Positions 1-6,395 of a DNA stretch of 14,652 nt are shown here, piece by piece (the first letter of the stretch is position 1; each line of letters opens with the position of its first letter). Origin of the DNA: CBDUMN01 sp965368335 (lineage in GTDB: Bacteria; Pseudomonadota; Alphaproteobacteria; Rhodospirillales; JAPHRK01); NCBI GenBank assembly GCA_965368335.1, contig CBDUMN010000089.1, positions 1 through 14,652 of the forward strand. Reading direction: 5' to 3'. The notes under the pieces are model-generated. The model worked only from the letters and a program-made list of their open reading frames with translations. It was not told the DNA's origin and made no database searches. A program made the position numbers and the translations under genes.

Positions 1-164
1 GTAAAATTGGCCGCAATTCGGATTTGGCTCAGATTTAATGAGTCTACGGCCTAAACGTCCAGATTTTTTTGTTATCCGATTGTTCTGCGGCAAAACCTCG
101 CAAATAGGACTGCGGAACCCAATGGTTCTTTTTCCTCTTTTTATTACCACTCAACTTTTCCCCC
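1..164. other. 5' edge, no supported gene
   Basis: This segment is more AT-rich than the genes beside it and contains runs of T. I see no convincing coding region, RNA gene or hairpin terminator. The third forward frame is open from the window edge to a TAA at 36-38, with residues KIGRNSDLAQI. That could be the last codons of a gene lying upstream, but eleven residues are too few to identify anything. Confidence 0.4.
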
Positions 165-1253
165 TCACCCCACCAACCGCACCGGTTTTCTCTGCCGCCC
201 CCAAGTCCCCGGCGGGCCGTCGAAAACGCCGCCGCATGGGGTGCCGCAGGTTTTGCAGTGGCCGGTGTCGTCGAGTTTCCAGGTGGAGAGTTCGTACCAG
301 TCGCGGCCGATGATTAGGTCGCCGCAGTTGTGGCAGTAGGTGCTGTCGGCCTCGAAGTTATGGACGTTGCCGACGTAGGCGTAGCGGACGCCGTTTTTGA
401 TTGCGATATCGCGGGCCATGGTTAGGGTTTCGGGCGGCGTGCGGGGTTTGTCCATCATCTTCCAGTCGGGGTGGAAGGCCGAGAAATGCATGGGCACGTC
501 GGGGCCGAGTTCCGTCACCACCCACTGGGTCATTTCCTCGATCTCTGCCGCACTGTCGTTTTCGCCGGGGATAATCCGGGTGGTGGTCTCAAACCAGCAG
601 TCGGTCTCGTGTTTGACGTATTTCAGCGTATCGAGCACGTCCTGAAGGTGGCCGGTGCAGAGCTTGTAGTAAAAATCTTCGGTAAAGCATTTGAGGTCGA
701 TGTTGGCCGCGTCCATGTGGCGATAAAACTCGGCCCTCGGCTCGGCATGGATATAGCCCGCCGTGACGGCCACGGTCTTGATGCCCATCGCATGGCAAGC
801 CTCGGCCACGTCCACCGCATATTCGAGGAAAATCACCGGATCGTTGTAGGTAAAGGCCACCGACTTGCAGCCCAGTTGCTTGGCGGCCCGAGCGATGGTT
901 TCGGGCGTCGCCTTGCCGGTCAGGCGGTCGAACTCGCGGGATTTCGAGATGTCCCAGTTTTGGCAGAATTTACAAGTCAGGTTGCAGCCCGCCGTGCCAA
1001 ACGAGAGGATCGGCGTGCCCGGCAGGAAGTGGTTGAGCGGTTTCTTTTCGATGGGATCGACGCAAAAGCCGCTGGAGCGCCCGTAGGTGGTCAGCACCAT
1101 CTCGCCGCCCATATTGGCGCGAACGAAGCACAGCCCTCGCTGCCCGTCCTTGATTTTGCAATCGCGCGGGCAGAGGTCGCACTGAATGCGCCCATCGTCG
1201 AGCGCGTGCCAATAGCGGCCCTTGGCGGTCTCGGGAATTTGCGGTGGTTCCAT
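165..1253 (-). CDS. amrS: AmmeMemoRadiSam system radical SAM enzyme
   Basis: This is a 362-residue radical SAM protein of the PflA-like COG1180 type. In the AmmeMemoRadiSam set it occurs together with Memo and AMMECR1 proteins; its substrate is not established. The [4Fe-4S]/SAM motif CNLTCKFC is visible with C90, C94 and C97. A cysteine cluster precedes it (C25, C28, C32, C42), and a C-terminal ribbon of CxxC pairs follows (C307/C310, C333/C336, plus C340), which could bind another metal or cluster. I chose the start at 1253 because a purine-rich site (AAGGGAG) lies four bases ahead of it. In-frame ATGs up to 1304 exist but lack such a site and would add residues unlike the family. It is transcribed away from the Memo-AMMECR1 gene, with 87 bases between the two starts. 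The family call is firm; the function is not. Confidence 0.93.
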   Translation of the reverse strand: MEPPQIPETAKGRYWHALDDGRIQCDLCPRDCKIKDGQRGLCFVRANMGGEMVLTTYGRSSGFCVDPIEKKPLNHFLPGTPILSFGTAGCNLTCKFCQNWDISKSREFDRLTGKATPETIARAAKQLGCKSVAFTYNDPVIFLEYAVDVAEACHAMGIKTVAVTAGYIHAEPRAEFYRHMDAANIDLKCFTEDFYYKLCTGHLQDVLDTLKYVKHETDCWFETTTRIIPGENDSAAEIEEMTQWVVTELGPDVPMHFSAFHPDWKMMDKPRTPPETLTMARDIAIKNGVRYAYVGNVHNFEADSTYCHNCGDLIIGRDWYELSTWKLDDTGHCKTCGTPCGGVFDGPPGTWGRQRKPVRLVG

Positions 1254-1322
1254 GGAACTCCCTTGCCTCATTACCATATTGAAAGTTACGCCCATTGGGT
1301 CCAAGCTTCAATGAAGGAGAGC

Positions 1323-1329
1323 AAGGAGG
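1323..1329 (+). promoter_or_regulatory. Ribosome binding site for amrBA
   Basis: AAGGAGG is a near-perfect Shine-Dalgarno sequence, eleven bases before the ATG at 1341. The spacing is a little long. It supports the ATG at 1341 over the in-frame ATG at 1311, which has no such site and would place the AAGGAGG inside the coding region. Confidence 0.7.
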
Positions 1330-1340
1330 TTCTGAGCACC

Positions 1341-2822
1341 ATGACCGTTATCCGCCCGCCCGCCGTCGCCGGTATGTTTTATCCCGACAATCCACAGCAG
1401 TTGGAAAGCGACGTGCGCGGCCTGTTGGCCGAGGCGGTGAAGGATGGCAAACAGGAAGGTCCGACGCCCAAGGCGCTGATCGTGCCCCACGCGGGATACG
1501 TCTATTCGGGCTCTACGGCGGCGGCAGCCTATGCGCGCCTGTTGCCGCTTAAAGAAAAGATCGAGCGGGTCATTCTGCTCGGCCCCTGCCATCGGGTGCC
1601 GGTGCAAGGCCTGGCGCTTTCGGGGGCCGATAGCTTCCGCACGCCCCTGGGAGACATCCCATTGGACAAAAAGACCGAGAAATTCATTGCGGCCATGCCC
1701 CAGGTAACGACGCTGGACGCTACTCACGCTCAGGAACACAGCCTGGAAGTTCACCTGCCCTTCCTGCAGGTGACGCTTGGCGAGTTCATGCTGGTGCCCC
1801 TGGTCGTCGGGTTGGCGACACCCAAGCAGGTCGCCGAGGTATTGGATGCCGTTTGGGGCGGCCCGGAGACGCTGATTGTCATCAGCACCGATCTGAGCCA
1901 TTTCCTCGACTATGACACGGCGGTCAGCACCGACACCCGGACCAAAAAAGCCATCGAGCAACTCGACGGCGCGGCCATCGGCGACCACGACGCCTGCGGG
2001 CGCTATCCGGTCAAAGGCATGCTGGCCCTGGCCAAGCAGCGCGGCATGGAGATTTCCACCGTCGGCTTTTGCAATTCTGGCGACACGGCGGGCGACAAGT
2101 CCCGCGTCGTCGGCTACGGCGCCTGGGTGCTGACCGGCGGCGGAAACGGCAGCATCGGGACAAAACAACCACCAACAGGCGAGGCGCTTTCGGGCATTGA
2201 AGCCGAAGCAGCCAAGGCCCGCGCCCTGCTCGACCAACACGGCGAAGAGCTTTTACGACTGGCCGCTTCCTCCATCCTCAACGGCCTTGATGAGAACAAG
2301 CCGCTCAAAGTAGCACTCGAAGATCAACCGGCGGCCTTGCGGAAAAATGGCGCGGTGTTCGTCACCTTGGAGAAAAACGGCAAGCTCAGGGGCTGCATCG
2401 GTACACTTGAGGCCTATCGCCCCCTGGCCGAAGACGTCGCCGAACACGCCTTCGATTCCGGTTTCCACGACCATCGTTTCAGCCCCTTGACCCGCGACGA
2501 GTTGGACGAGCTCTCCATTTCCATTTCGGTGCTGTCTCCGTTCGTACCCTTCTCCATCGCCAACGAAGCCGATCTGTTGCGCCAGTTAAGGCCCGGCATC
2601 GACGGATTGATCATTCAGCAGGGCCATCGCCGGGCGCTGTTTTTGCCCCAGGTTTGGGAGCAGTTGAAGGAACCGCCGCTTTTCCTCGCCCATCTCAAGC
2701 ATAAGGCGGGGCTCGACCCCAACAAGCCCGCCGAAGGACTCAAGGCCTGGCGGTTCATCACCGAAGGGGTCAAGACAAGCGAACTCGACGACCCGCATTC
2801 CGTCTGGCAATTGAACGGCTAA
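1341..2822 (+). CDS. AmmeMemoRadiSam fusion: Memo domain plus AMMECR1 domain
   Basis: This 493-residue protein joins AmmeMemoRadiSam protein B (Memo, about residues 1-270) to protein A (AMMECR1, about 300-480) through a Gly/Ala-rich linker. Memo has the fold of class III extradiol dioxygenases. The residues that match the human Memo metal-site cluster (H49, H81, H192, C244) are all present: H50 in PHAGY, H84 in GPCHR, H187 in STDLSHF, and C244 in FCNSGD. EHSLEVHLPF and CGRYPV are further family motifs. The AMMECR1 half carries its signature LRGCIG at residues 349-354. The frame stays open far upstream to 471, but that part runs antisense to the radical SAM gene and has no family similarity I can see, so the start is placed at 1341. 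The gene is divergent from the radical SAM gene and is followed 41 bases later by the CysQ gene. Family identity is strong; the reaction is unknown. Confidence 0.93.
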   Translation: MTVIRPPAVAGMFYPDNPQQLESDVRGLLAEAVKDGKQEGPTPKALIVPHAGYVYSGSTAAAAYARLLPLKEKIERVILLGPCHRVPVQGLALSGADSFRTPLGDIPLDKKTEKFIAAMPQVTTLDATHAQEHSLEVHLPFLQVTLGEFMLVPLVVGLATPKQVAEVLDAVWGGPETLIVISTDLSHFLDYDTAVSTDTRTKKAIEQLDGAAIGDHDACGRYPVKGMLALAKQRGMEISTVGFCNSGDTAGDKSRVVGYGAWVLTGGGNGSIGTKQPPTGEALSGIEAEAAKARALLDQHGEELLRLAASSILNGLDENKPLKVALEDQPAALRKNGAVFVTLEKNGKLRGCIGTLEAYRPLAEDVAEHAFDSGFHDHRFSPLTRDELDELSISISVLSPFVPFSIANEADLLRQLRPGIDGLIIQQGHRRALFLPQVWEQLKEPPLFLAHLKHKAGLDPNKPAEGLKAWRFITEGVKTSELDDPHSVWQLNG

Positions 2823-2863
2823 CAGGGTAAACCGGCCTCCTTACAAACTTTTTTTGGAGCCCT

Positions 2864-3643
2864 GTGCCCGTGTCTTTGACCATCACGCCCGAGATCATCG
2901 CCAAGCTGCGCGCCGTCACCCTGGAAGCCGGAGAAAAAATTCTCGAAATCTACGCCACCGATTTCGAGGTCTTCGAGAAGCAGGACGAAAGCCCGGTCAC
3001 CGTCGCCGATCAGGCCGCCGAAGCGATCATCACGCCGGTGCTGCAATCCATCTGGGCCGATGTGCCGGTGGTTGGCGAGGAAGCGGCGTCCGATGGCGAT
3101 ATCCCCGACATTTCAAGGGGCGCATTCTGGCTGGTCGATCCGGTGGACGGCACCAAACAGTTCGTTCAGCGCAAGGACGAGTTCACCGTCAATATCGGGC
3201 TTATCGAAGACCAGCGGCCGATCCTCGGCGTCGTCTACGTGCCGGTGTTGGGCGATCTTTACATCGGCGGCCCCGATGGCGCGACGCTGGAAAACATCAA
3301 GGAAGGAGGTAGCGCAAAGCCCATTGCCTGCCGCCCGGCGCCTGAAAAAGGCCTGATTGCCGTCGCCAGCCGCTCCCACCGTACGCCGGAGACCGACGAA
3401 TACTTAAGCAAACTGGACTTGGCCGACTGCGTCTCCTCTGGCAGTTCGCTCAAGTTCTGCACGGTCGCTAAAGGTGAAGCCGATATCTACCCGCGCTTCG
3501 GACCGACTATGGAATGGGATACGGCGGCGGCTCACGCGGTCCTGCGCGCCGCCGGTGGCGATGTGACCAATGTGGACGGCTCAGAGTTTCTTTACGCAAA
3601 GCCGGGCTTCCGCAACCCTCACTTCATCGCCAAAGGCGCATAA
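2864..3643 (+). CDS. cysQ: 3'(2'),5'-bisphosphate nucleotidase, CysQ family
   Basis: This 259-residue protein belongs to the Mg2+-dependent, Li+-sensitive inositol monophosphatase superfamily. CysQ removes the 3'-phosphate of PAP (and PAPS) made during sulfate assimilation and sulfotransfer, in the cytoplasm. Motifs visible are SPVTVAD (43-49), GEE (71-73), the metal-binding DPVDGTKQF (92-100), and the C-terminal EWDTAAAH (217-224). The TKQF form of the second motif and the WDTAAAHAVLRAAGG block favour CysQ over inositol or histidinol phosphatase. The start is a GTG at 2864, four bases after GGAG; a second GTG at 2870 with a ten-base spacing is equally possible and would remove two residues. 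The gene sits 41 bases after the Memo-AMMECR1 gene and 15 bases before the TsaC gene, so co-transcription is likely. Confidence 0.88.
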   Translation: MPVSLTITPEIIAKLRAVTLEAGEKILEIYATDFEVFEKQDESPVTVADQAAEAIITPVLQSIWADVPVVGEEAASDGDIPDISRGAFWLVDPVDGTKQFVQRKDEFTVNIGLIEDQRPILGVVYVPVLGDLYIGGPDGATLENIKEGGSAKPIACRPAPEKGLIAVASRSHRTPETDEYLSKLDLADCVSSGSSLKFCTVAKGEADIYPRFGPTMEWDTAAAHAVLRAAGGDVTNVDGSEFLYAKPGFRNPHFIAKGA

Positions 3644-3658
3644 CCGCCCGCCGCGCCC

Positions 3659-4603
3659 ATGGAAACCCGTCGCCTCGCCCCCACCCCAGAAGGCATTGCA
3701 GAAGCCGCAGAGCTGATCCGGGCCGGTGCGCTCGTCGCCCTGCCGACCGAGACGGTCTACGGCCTGGGTGGCGACGCGACAAACGACGCGGCGGTCGCCA
3801 ATATCTATGCGGCGAAGCAACGTCCGGACTTCAATCCACTGATCGTCCACGGGGCCGACAAGGCCATGCTTGAGGCTTTTGTCGAGTTCACCCCACTGGC
3901 CGACAAGCTGGCCCAAGCCTTCTGGCCCGGCGCGCTAACCTTGGTTTTGAAACGCAAAGCCGATGCGCCGTTTTCCCTGCTGGTCAGCGCCGGACTGGAT
4001 ACCGTGGCGGTGAGAGTGCCGGATCACCCCCTGGCCCAAAAATTGATCGAAACGGCAGGTCGCCCCATCGCCGCACCAAGCGCCAATCTCTCAACCACCA
4101 TCAGCCCGACAAGCCCCGACCATGTACTGGAAACCCTGGACGGGCGGATCGCCGCCATACTCGACGGGGGCGCTTGCAAGGTGGGGATTGAATCGACCGT
4201 CATCGATGTGTCGACGAACGCTCCGGCGCTATTACGGCCCGGCGGCCTGGAAGCCGAGCGGGTCGAAGCAATCACCGGCCCCCTGGCACGACCTGAAAAA
4301 GACCCGAAAGCCCCCCGCTCTCCCGGCATGATGGCCCGTCATTATGCCCCACACAACCCGGTCGGTTTGAATAAAACTTCCTTTTCAGATCAAGATATTA
4401 TCATCGGGTTTGGTGAAGATGCACCGAAGAGGGCGCTAAACCTAAGCCCAACGGGCGATCTAGTGGAGGCGGCCGCCAATTTATTTGCTATGCTGCATCA
4501 AGCCGACCGAATGGAGGGGGAGGCCATCGCCGTGATGCCTATTCCCGAAAACGGCCTTGGCATCGCTATCAATGACCGCCTGAAACGGGCCGCAACACCT
4601 TAA
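3659..4603 (+). CDS. tsaC: L-threonylcarbamoyladenylate synthase, Sua5 type
   Basis: This 314-residue enzyme makes threonylcarbamoyl-AMP from threonine, bicarbonate and ATP, the first step of the t6A37 modification in ANN-decoding tRNAs. The N-terminal YrdC domain (about 1-200) shows PTETVYGLGGDA (29-40), the nucleotide-binding KxR at K53/R55 followed by NPLIVH, PSAN with S141 and N143, and IESTVID. The linker SPGMMARHYAPHNP and a C-terminal domain of about 100 residues make it the long Sua5 form rather than the short YrdC form of E. coli. The Sua5 domain here is on the short and divergent side. The start ATG at 3659 is 15 bases after the CysQ stop. The stop is ten bases before the next ATG, consistent with an operon. 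Confidence 0.93.
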   Translation: METRRLAPTPEGIAEAAELIRAGALVALPTETVYGLGGDATNDAAVANIYAAKQRPDFNPLIVHGADKAMLEAFVEFTPLADKLAQAFWPGALTLVLKRKADAPFSLLVSAGLDTVAVRVPDHPLAQKLIETAGRPIAAPSANLSTTISPTSPDHVLETLDGRIAAILDGGACKVGIESTVIDVSTNAPALLRPGGLEAERVEAITGPLARPEKDPKAPRSPGMMARHYAPHNPVGLNKTSFSDQDIIIGFGEDAPKRALNLSPTGDLVEAAANLFAMLHQADRMEGEAIAVMPIPENGLGIAINDRLKRAATP

Positions 4604-4613
4604 GGATTGATCC

Positions 4614-6017
4614 ATGGACAAAACGCTGCTTAGCGAATTTGAAGCCATCGTTGGCCCTAAAGGGATAATCACTGAGGCCACCGATATGGCGCCCTATCTC
4701 AGTGAGGAACGCGGTCTTTACCACGGCAAGAGCGATCTGGTCGTTCGTCCGGCCAACACCAAAGAGGTTTCCCAAGTCGTCGCCCTCTGCGCGAAAAAGG
4801 GTTTGGCCATCGTGCCCCAGGGCGGCAACACGGGCCTCTGTGGCGGCGCGGTCGCCAACGGCGAGGTGATTTTGAGCCTCGGTCGGCTGAATAAGGTCCG
4901 GGCTCTCGATCCGCTCAACGCCACCCTGACCGTCGAAGCCGGAACAATCCTCAAAAACGTCCAGACCGCCGCCGAAGAAGCCGGTTTCCTGTTTCCCTTA
5001 AGCCTCGGGGCCGAAGGGTCCTGCCAGATCGGCGGAAATCTGGCGACCAACGCGGGCGGCGTTAATGTGCTCAAGTACGGCAACAGCCGCGATCTGGTGT
5101 TGGGGCTCGAAGTGGTGCTGCCCGACGGGCGCATCTGGAACGGCCTGAAAGGTCTCCGCAAAGACAACACAGGCTACGATCTGAAACACCTCTTCCTCGG
5201 CTCGGAAGGAACCCTTGGGATCATCACGGCAGCCGTACTAAAACTGTTCCCTCTGCCCAAAGCCAAGGAAACCGCGCTCATTGCCCTGCCCGATCTAGAA
5301 AGCGTTGCGCAACTCCTTTCACGCGCCAAGGCGCTCTGCGGTGACAGCTTGTCGGCTTTCGAGTTTATCTCCCGTTTCGCCATGGAGCTGGTCAGCCGCC
5401 ATGTAGATGGAGTTACCGACCCTTTCGATGAGCCGCACGCCATGTATGTACTGCTGGAGTTAACCTCACCTAATGAGAAGGCCGACCTGCGCACGGCCCT
5501 TGAATCACTGCTTGAGGCGGCCTTTGAAGAAGGGTTGGTCGAAGACGCAGTGTTCGCAGAGAGCGGTCAACAGGCCGAAGCCTTGTGGAACTTGAGAGAG
5601 TCCATCCCCGAAGCGCAAAAACACGAAGGGGCATCCATCAAACACGATATTTCGGTTCCGGTCTCCAAAGTGGCTGAGTTCATCGCGACCGCCAGCCAAG
5701 CGGTGACCCAGGCCATGCCGGGATTGCGCCCCTGCCCGTTCGGCCATATGGGCGATGGCAATATTCATTTCAACCTGACCCAGCCCGAAGCAATGGAAGC
5801 TTCCGCTTACCTCGATCATTGGGACGCCATGAACCGCATCGTCCACGACATCGCGGTAAAAATGGGCGGCAGCTTTTCCGCCGAACATGGGATTGGCAAA
5901 CTGAAAGTAGAAGAAATCGTCCACTACAAAGACGCCGTCGAAGTGGATCTCATGCGAGCCGTGAAGAACGCTCTGGACCCGCAAAATACGCTAAACCCCG
6001 GCAAAATCGTCAGATAA
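4614..6017 (+). CDS. FAD-linked D-2-hydroxyacid dehydrogenase, probably D-2-hydroxyglutarate dehydrogenase
   Basis: This 467-residue flavoprotein has an N-terminal FAD-binding PCMH domain and a C-terminal FAD-linked oxidase domain (GlcD/DLD/D2HGDH family). FAD-site motifs are PQGGNTGLCGG (68-78), GAEGSCQIGGN from G132, and FLGSEGTLGIIT. The substrate and metal region shows RKDNTGYD (R182, T186), PFGHMGDGNIH (375-385, with H378 and H385), and the SAEHGIG block with E424 and H425. This pattern fits enzymes that oxidise D-2-hydroxyglutarate, which in bacteria recycles the by-product of SerA. D-lactate or glycolate as substrate cannot be excluded by eye. No neighbouring glcE or glcF gene is present, which argues against a glycolate oxidase complex. 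AAGGA lies seven bases before the start ATG. It is the last gene of the apparent amrBA-cysQ-tsaC series, and a palindromic element begins 33 bases after its stop. Confidence 0.85.
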   Translation: MDKTLLSEFEAIVGPKGIITEATDMAPYLSEERGLYHGKSDLVVRPANTKEVSQVVALCAKKGLAIVPQGGNTGLCGGAVANGEVILSLGRLNKVRALDPLNATLTVEAGTILKNVQTAAEEAGFLFPLSLGAEGSCQIGGNLATNAGGVNVLKYGNSRDLVLGLEVVLPDGRIWNGLKGLRKDNTGYDLKHLFLGSEGTLGIITAAVLKLFPLPKAKETALIALPDLESVAQLLSRAKALCGDSLSAFEFISRFAMELVSRHVDGVTDPFDEPHAMYVLLELTSPNEKADLRTALESLLEAAFEEGLVEDAVFAESGQQAEALWNLRESIPEAQKHEGASIKHDISVPVSKVAEFIATASQAVTQAMPGLRPCPFGHMGDGNIHFNLTQPEAMEASAYLDHWDAMNRIVHDIAVKMGGSFSAEHGIGKLKVEEIVHYKDAVEVDLMRAVKNALDPQNTLNPGKIVR

Positions 6018-6050
6018 CATCAACAAGAGCTCTTATTACTTCCGCTAAAT

Positions 6051-6070
6051 TAGGGTCAGGACCCATTAAT
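6051..6070 (+). repeat. Left terminal inverted repeat
   Basis: The sequence is TAGGGTCAGGACCCATTAAT, matching the reverse complement of 6301-6320 at all 20 positions. It contains its own small palindrome, GGGTC-AG-GACCC. The bases immediately outside do not continue the inversion. Confidence 0.93.
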
Positions 6071-6082
6071 CCGATCCATTCT

Positions 6083-6182
6083 GCGTTCCGCACCTTTGTG
6101 CCGGGGCAGGAGCCAACCCGAAGGAAACCTGCCTGGTTTTTAAGGGTTGGCGACGCCCTCCCGGCGCAAAGGTGCGGAACGC
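6083..6182. repeat. Internal inverted repeat, arm A
   Basis: The outer stem pairs 6083-6105 with 6160-6182, 23 positions with a single non-Watson-Crick pair. That pair is T6099 with G6166, a G-U wobble in plus-strand RNA. Inside it, GCCAACCC (6112-6119) pairs with GGGTTGGC (6144-6151), and AAACC (6125-6129) pairs with GGTTT (6135-6139) around a five-base loop. The result is a long three-tier hairpin. Confidence 0.88.
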
Positions 6183-6189
6183 CCGAAGG

Positions 6190-6287
6190 GTTCCTTCTAT
6201 TTAACCGAGGGGTTGCGTCGAAAGGCCTTAAAAGGGAATGGCCCTTCCTACGGCCTGTTTCCTTGCCCTCGGCTAAATAGAAGGAAC
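6190..6287. repeat. Internal inverted repeat, arm B
   Basis: The outer stem pairs 6190-6211 with 6266-6287, 22 positions with one mismatch (A6204 with C6273, which becomes a T-G wobble on the minus strand). Inside, AGGCC (6223-6227) pairs with GGCCT (6252-6256), and AAGGG (6232-6236) pairs with CCCTT (6242-6246) around a five-base loop. A competing local hairpin GAAGG/CCTTC (6185-6197) overlaps the foot of this arm. Confidence 0.88.
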
Positions 6288-6300
6288 AGAATTGCATCAA

Positions 6301-6320
6301 ATTAATGGGTCCTGACCCTA
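6301..6320 (-). repeat. Right terminal inverted repeat
   Basis: The plus-strand sequence is ATTAATGGGTCCTGACCCTA, the exact reverse complement of 6051-6070. It ends 75 bases before the start of the solute-binding protein gene. The 75 bases between hold the palindromes AACGCGTT and TTAATATTAA but no clear promoter. Confidence 0.93.
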
Positions 6321-6395
6321 GATAAACGTTTTGTTGTTCTACAAAGCGTAAACGCGTTAATATTAAGCAAAAGCATCTCTTGAAGGGTAATAAAC

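Larger units (their letters stand above)
6051..6320. mobile_element. 270-bp palindromic non-coding element with terminal inverted repeats (MITE/REP-composite-like)
   Basis: The element is bounded by perfect 20-bp inverted repeats, TAGGGTCAGGACCCATTAAT at the left and its reverse complement at the right. The inversion continues imperfectly inward for roughly another 15 bases (GATCCATTCTG against GATGCAATTCTG). Between the ends lie two long imperfect palindromes (6083-6182 and 6190-6287), each enclosing smaller stems, so one strand can fold as a junction with two long arms. It fills most of the 378-base gap between the dehydrogenase and the solute-binding protein. It encodes no transposase. If the outermost TA is taken as a target duplication, an IS630/mariner-type mobiliser would fit; the hairpin-rich ends would alternatively fit a REP element moved by a Y1 (RAYT) transposase. 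The family is unproven; the palindromes are seen directly. Confidence 0.75.

Noticed and set aside
471..1340. In-frame upstream extension of the Memo-AMMECR1 reading frame
   Set aside because: It lies antisense to the radical SAM gene, shows no family similarity, and the strong ribosome site at 1323-1329 supports the start at 1341.
1308..2240. A 310-codon open frame on the minus strand opposite the Memo-AMMECR1 gene
   Set aside because: It is a shadow of the real gene in high-GC DNA; the plus-strand protein carries clear family motifs.
6010..6300. A 96-codon minus-strand open frame across the palindromic element
   Set aside because: It spans the inverted repeats, has no ribosome site I can see, and its residues simply reflect the repeat sequence; such peptides are common annotation artefacts in repeats.
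6051..6320. CRISPR array or tandem repeat
   Set aside because: The repeats are inverted and nested rather than direct and evenly spaced, and no cas gene is present.
6334..6363. Possible promoter TTGTTC, 18 bases, TAATAT before the solute-binding protein gene
   Set aside because: The -35 matches only three and the -10 only four consensus positions, so it is no better than chance in AT-rich DNA.
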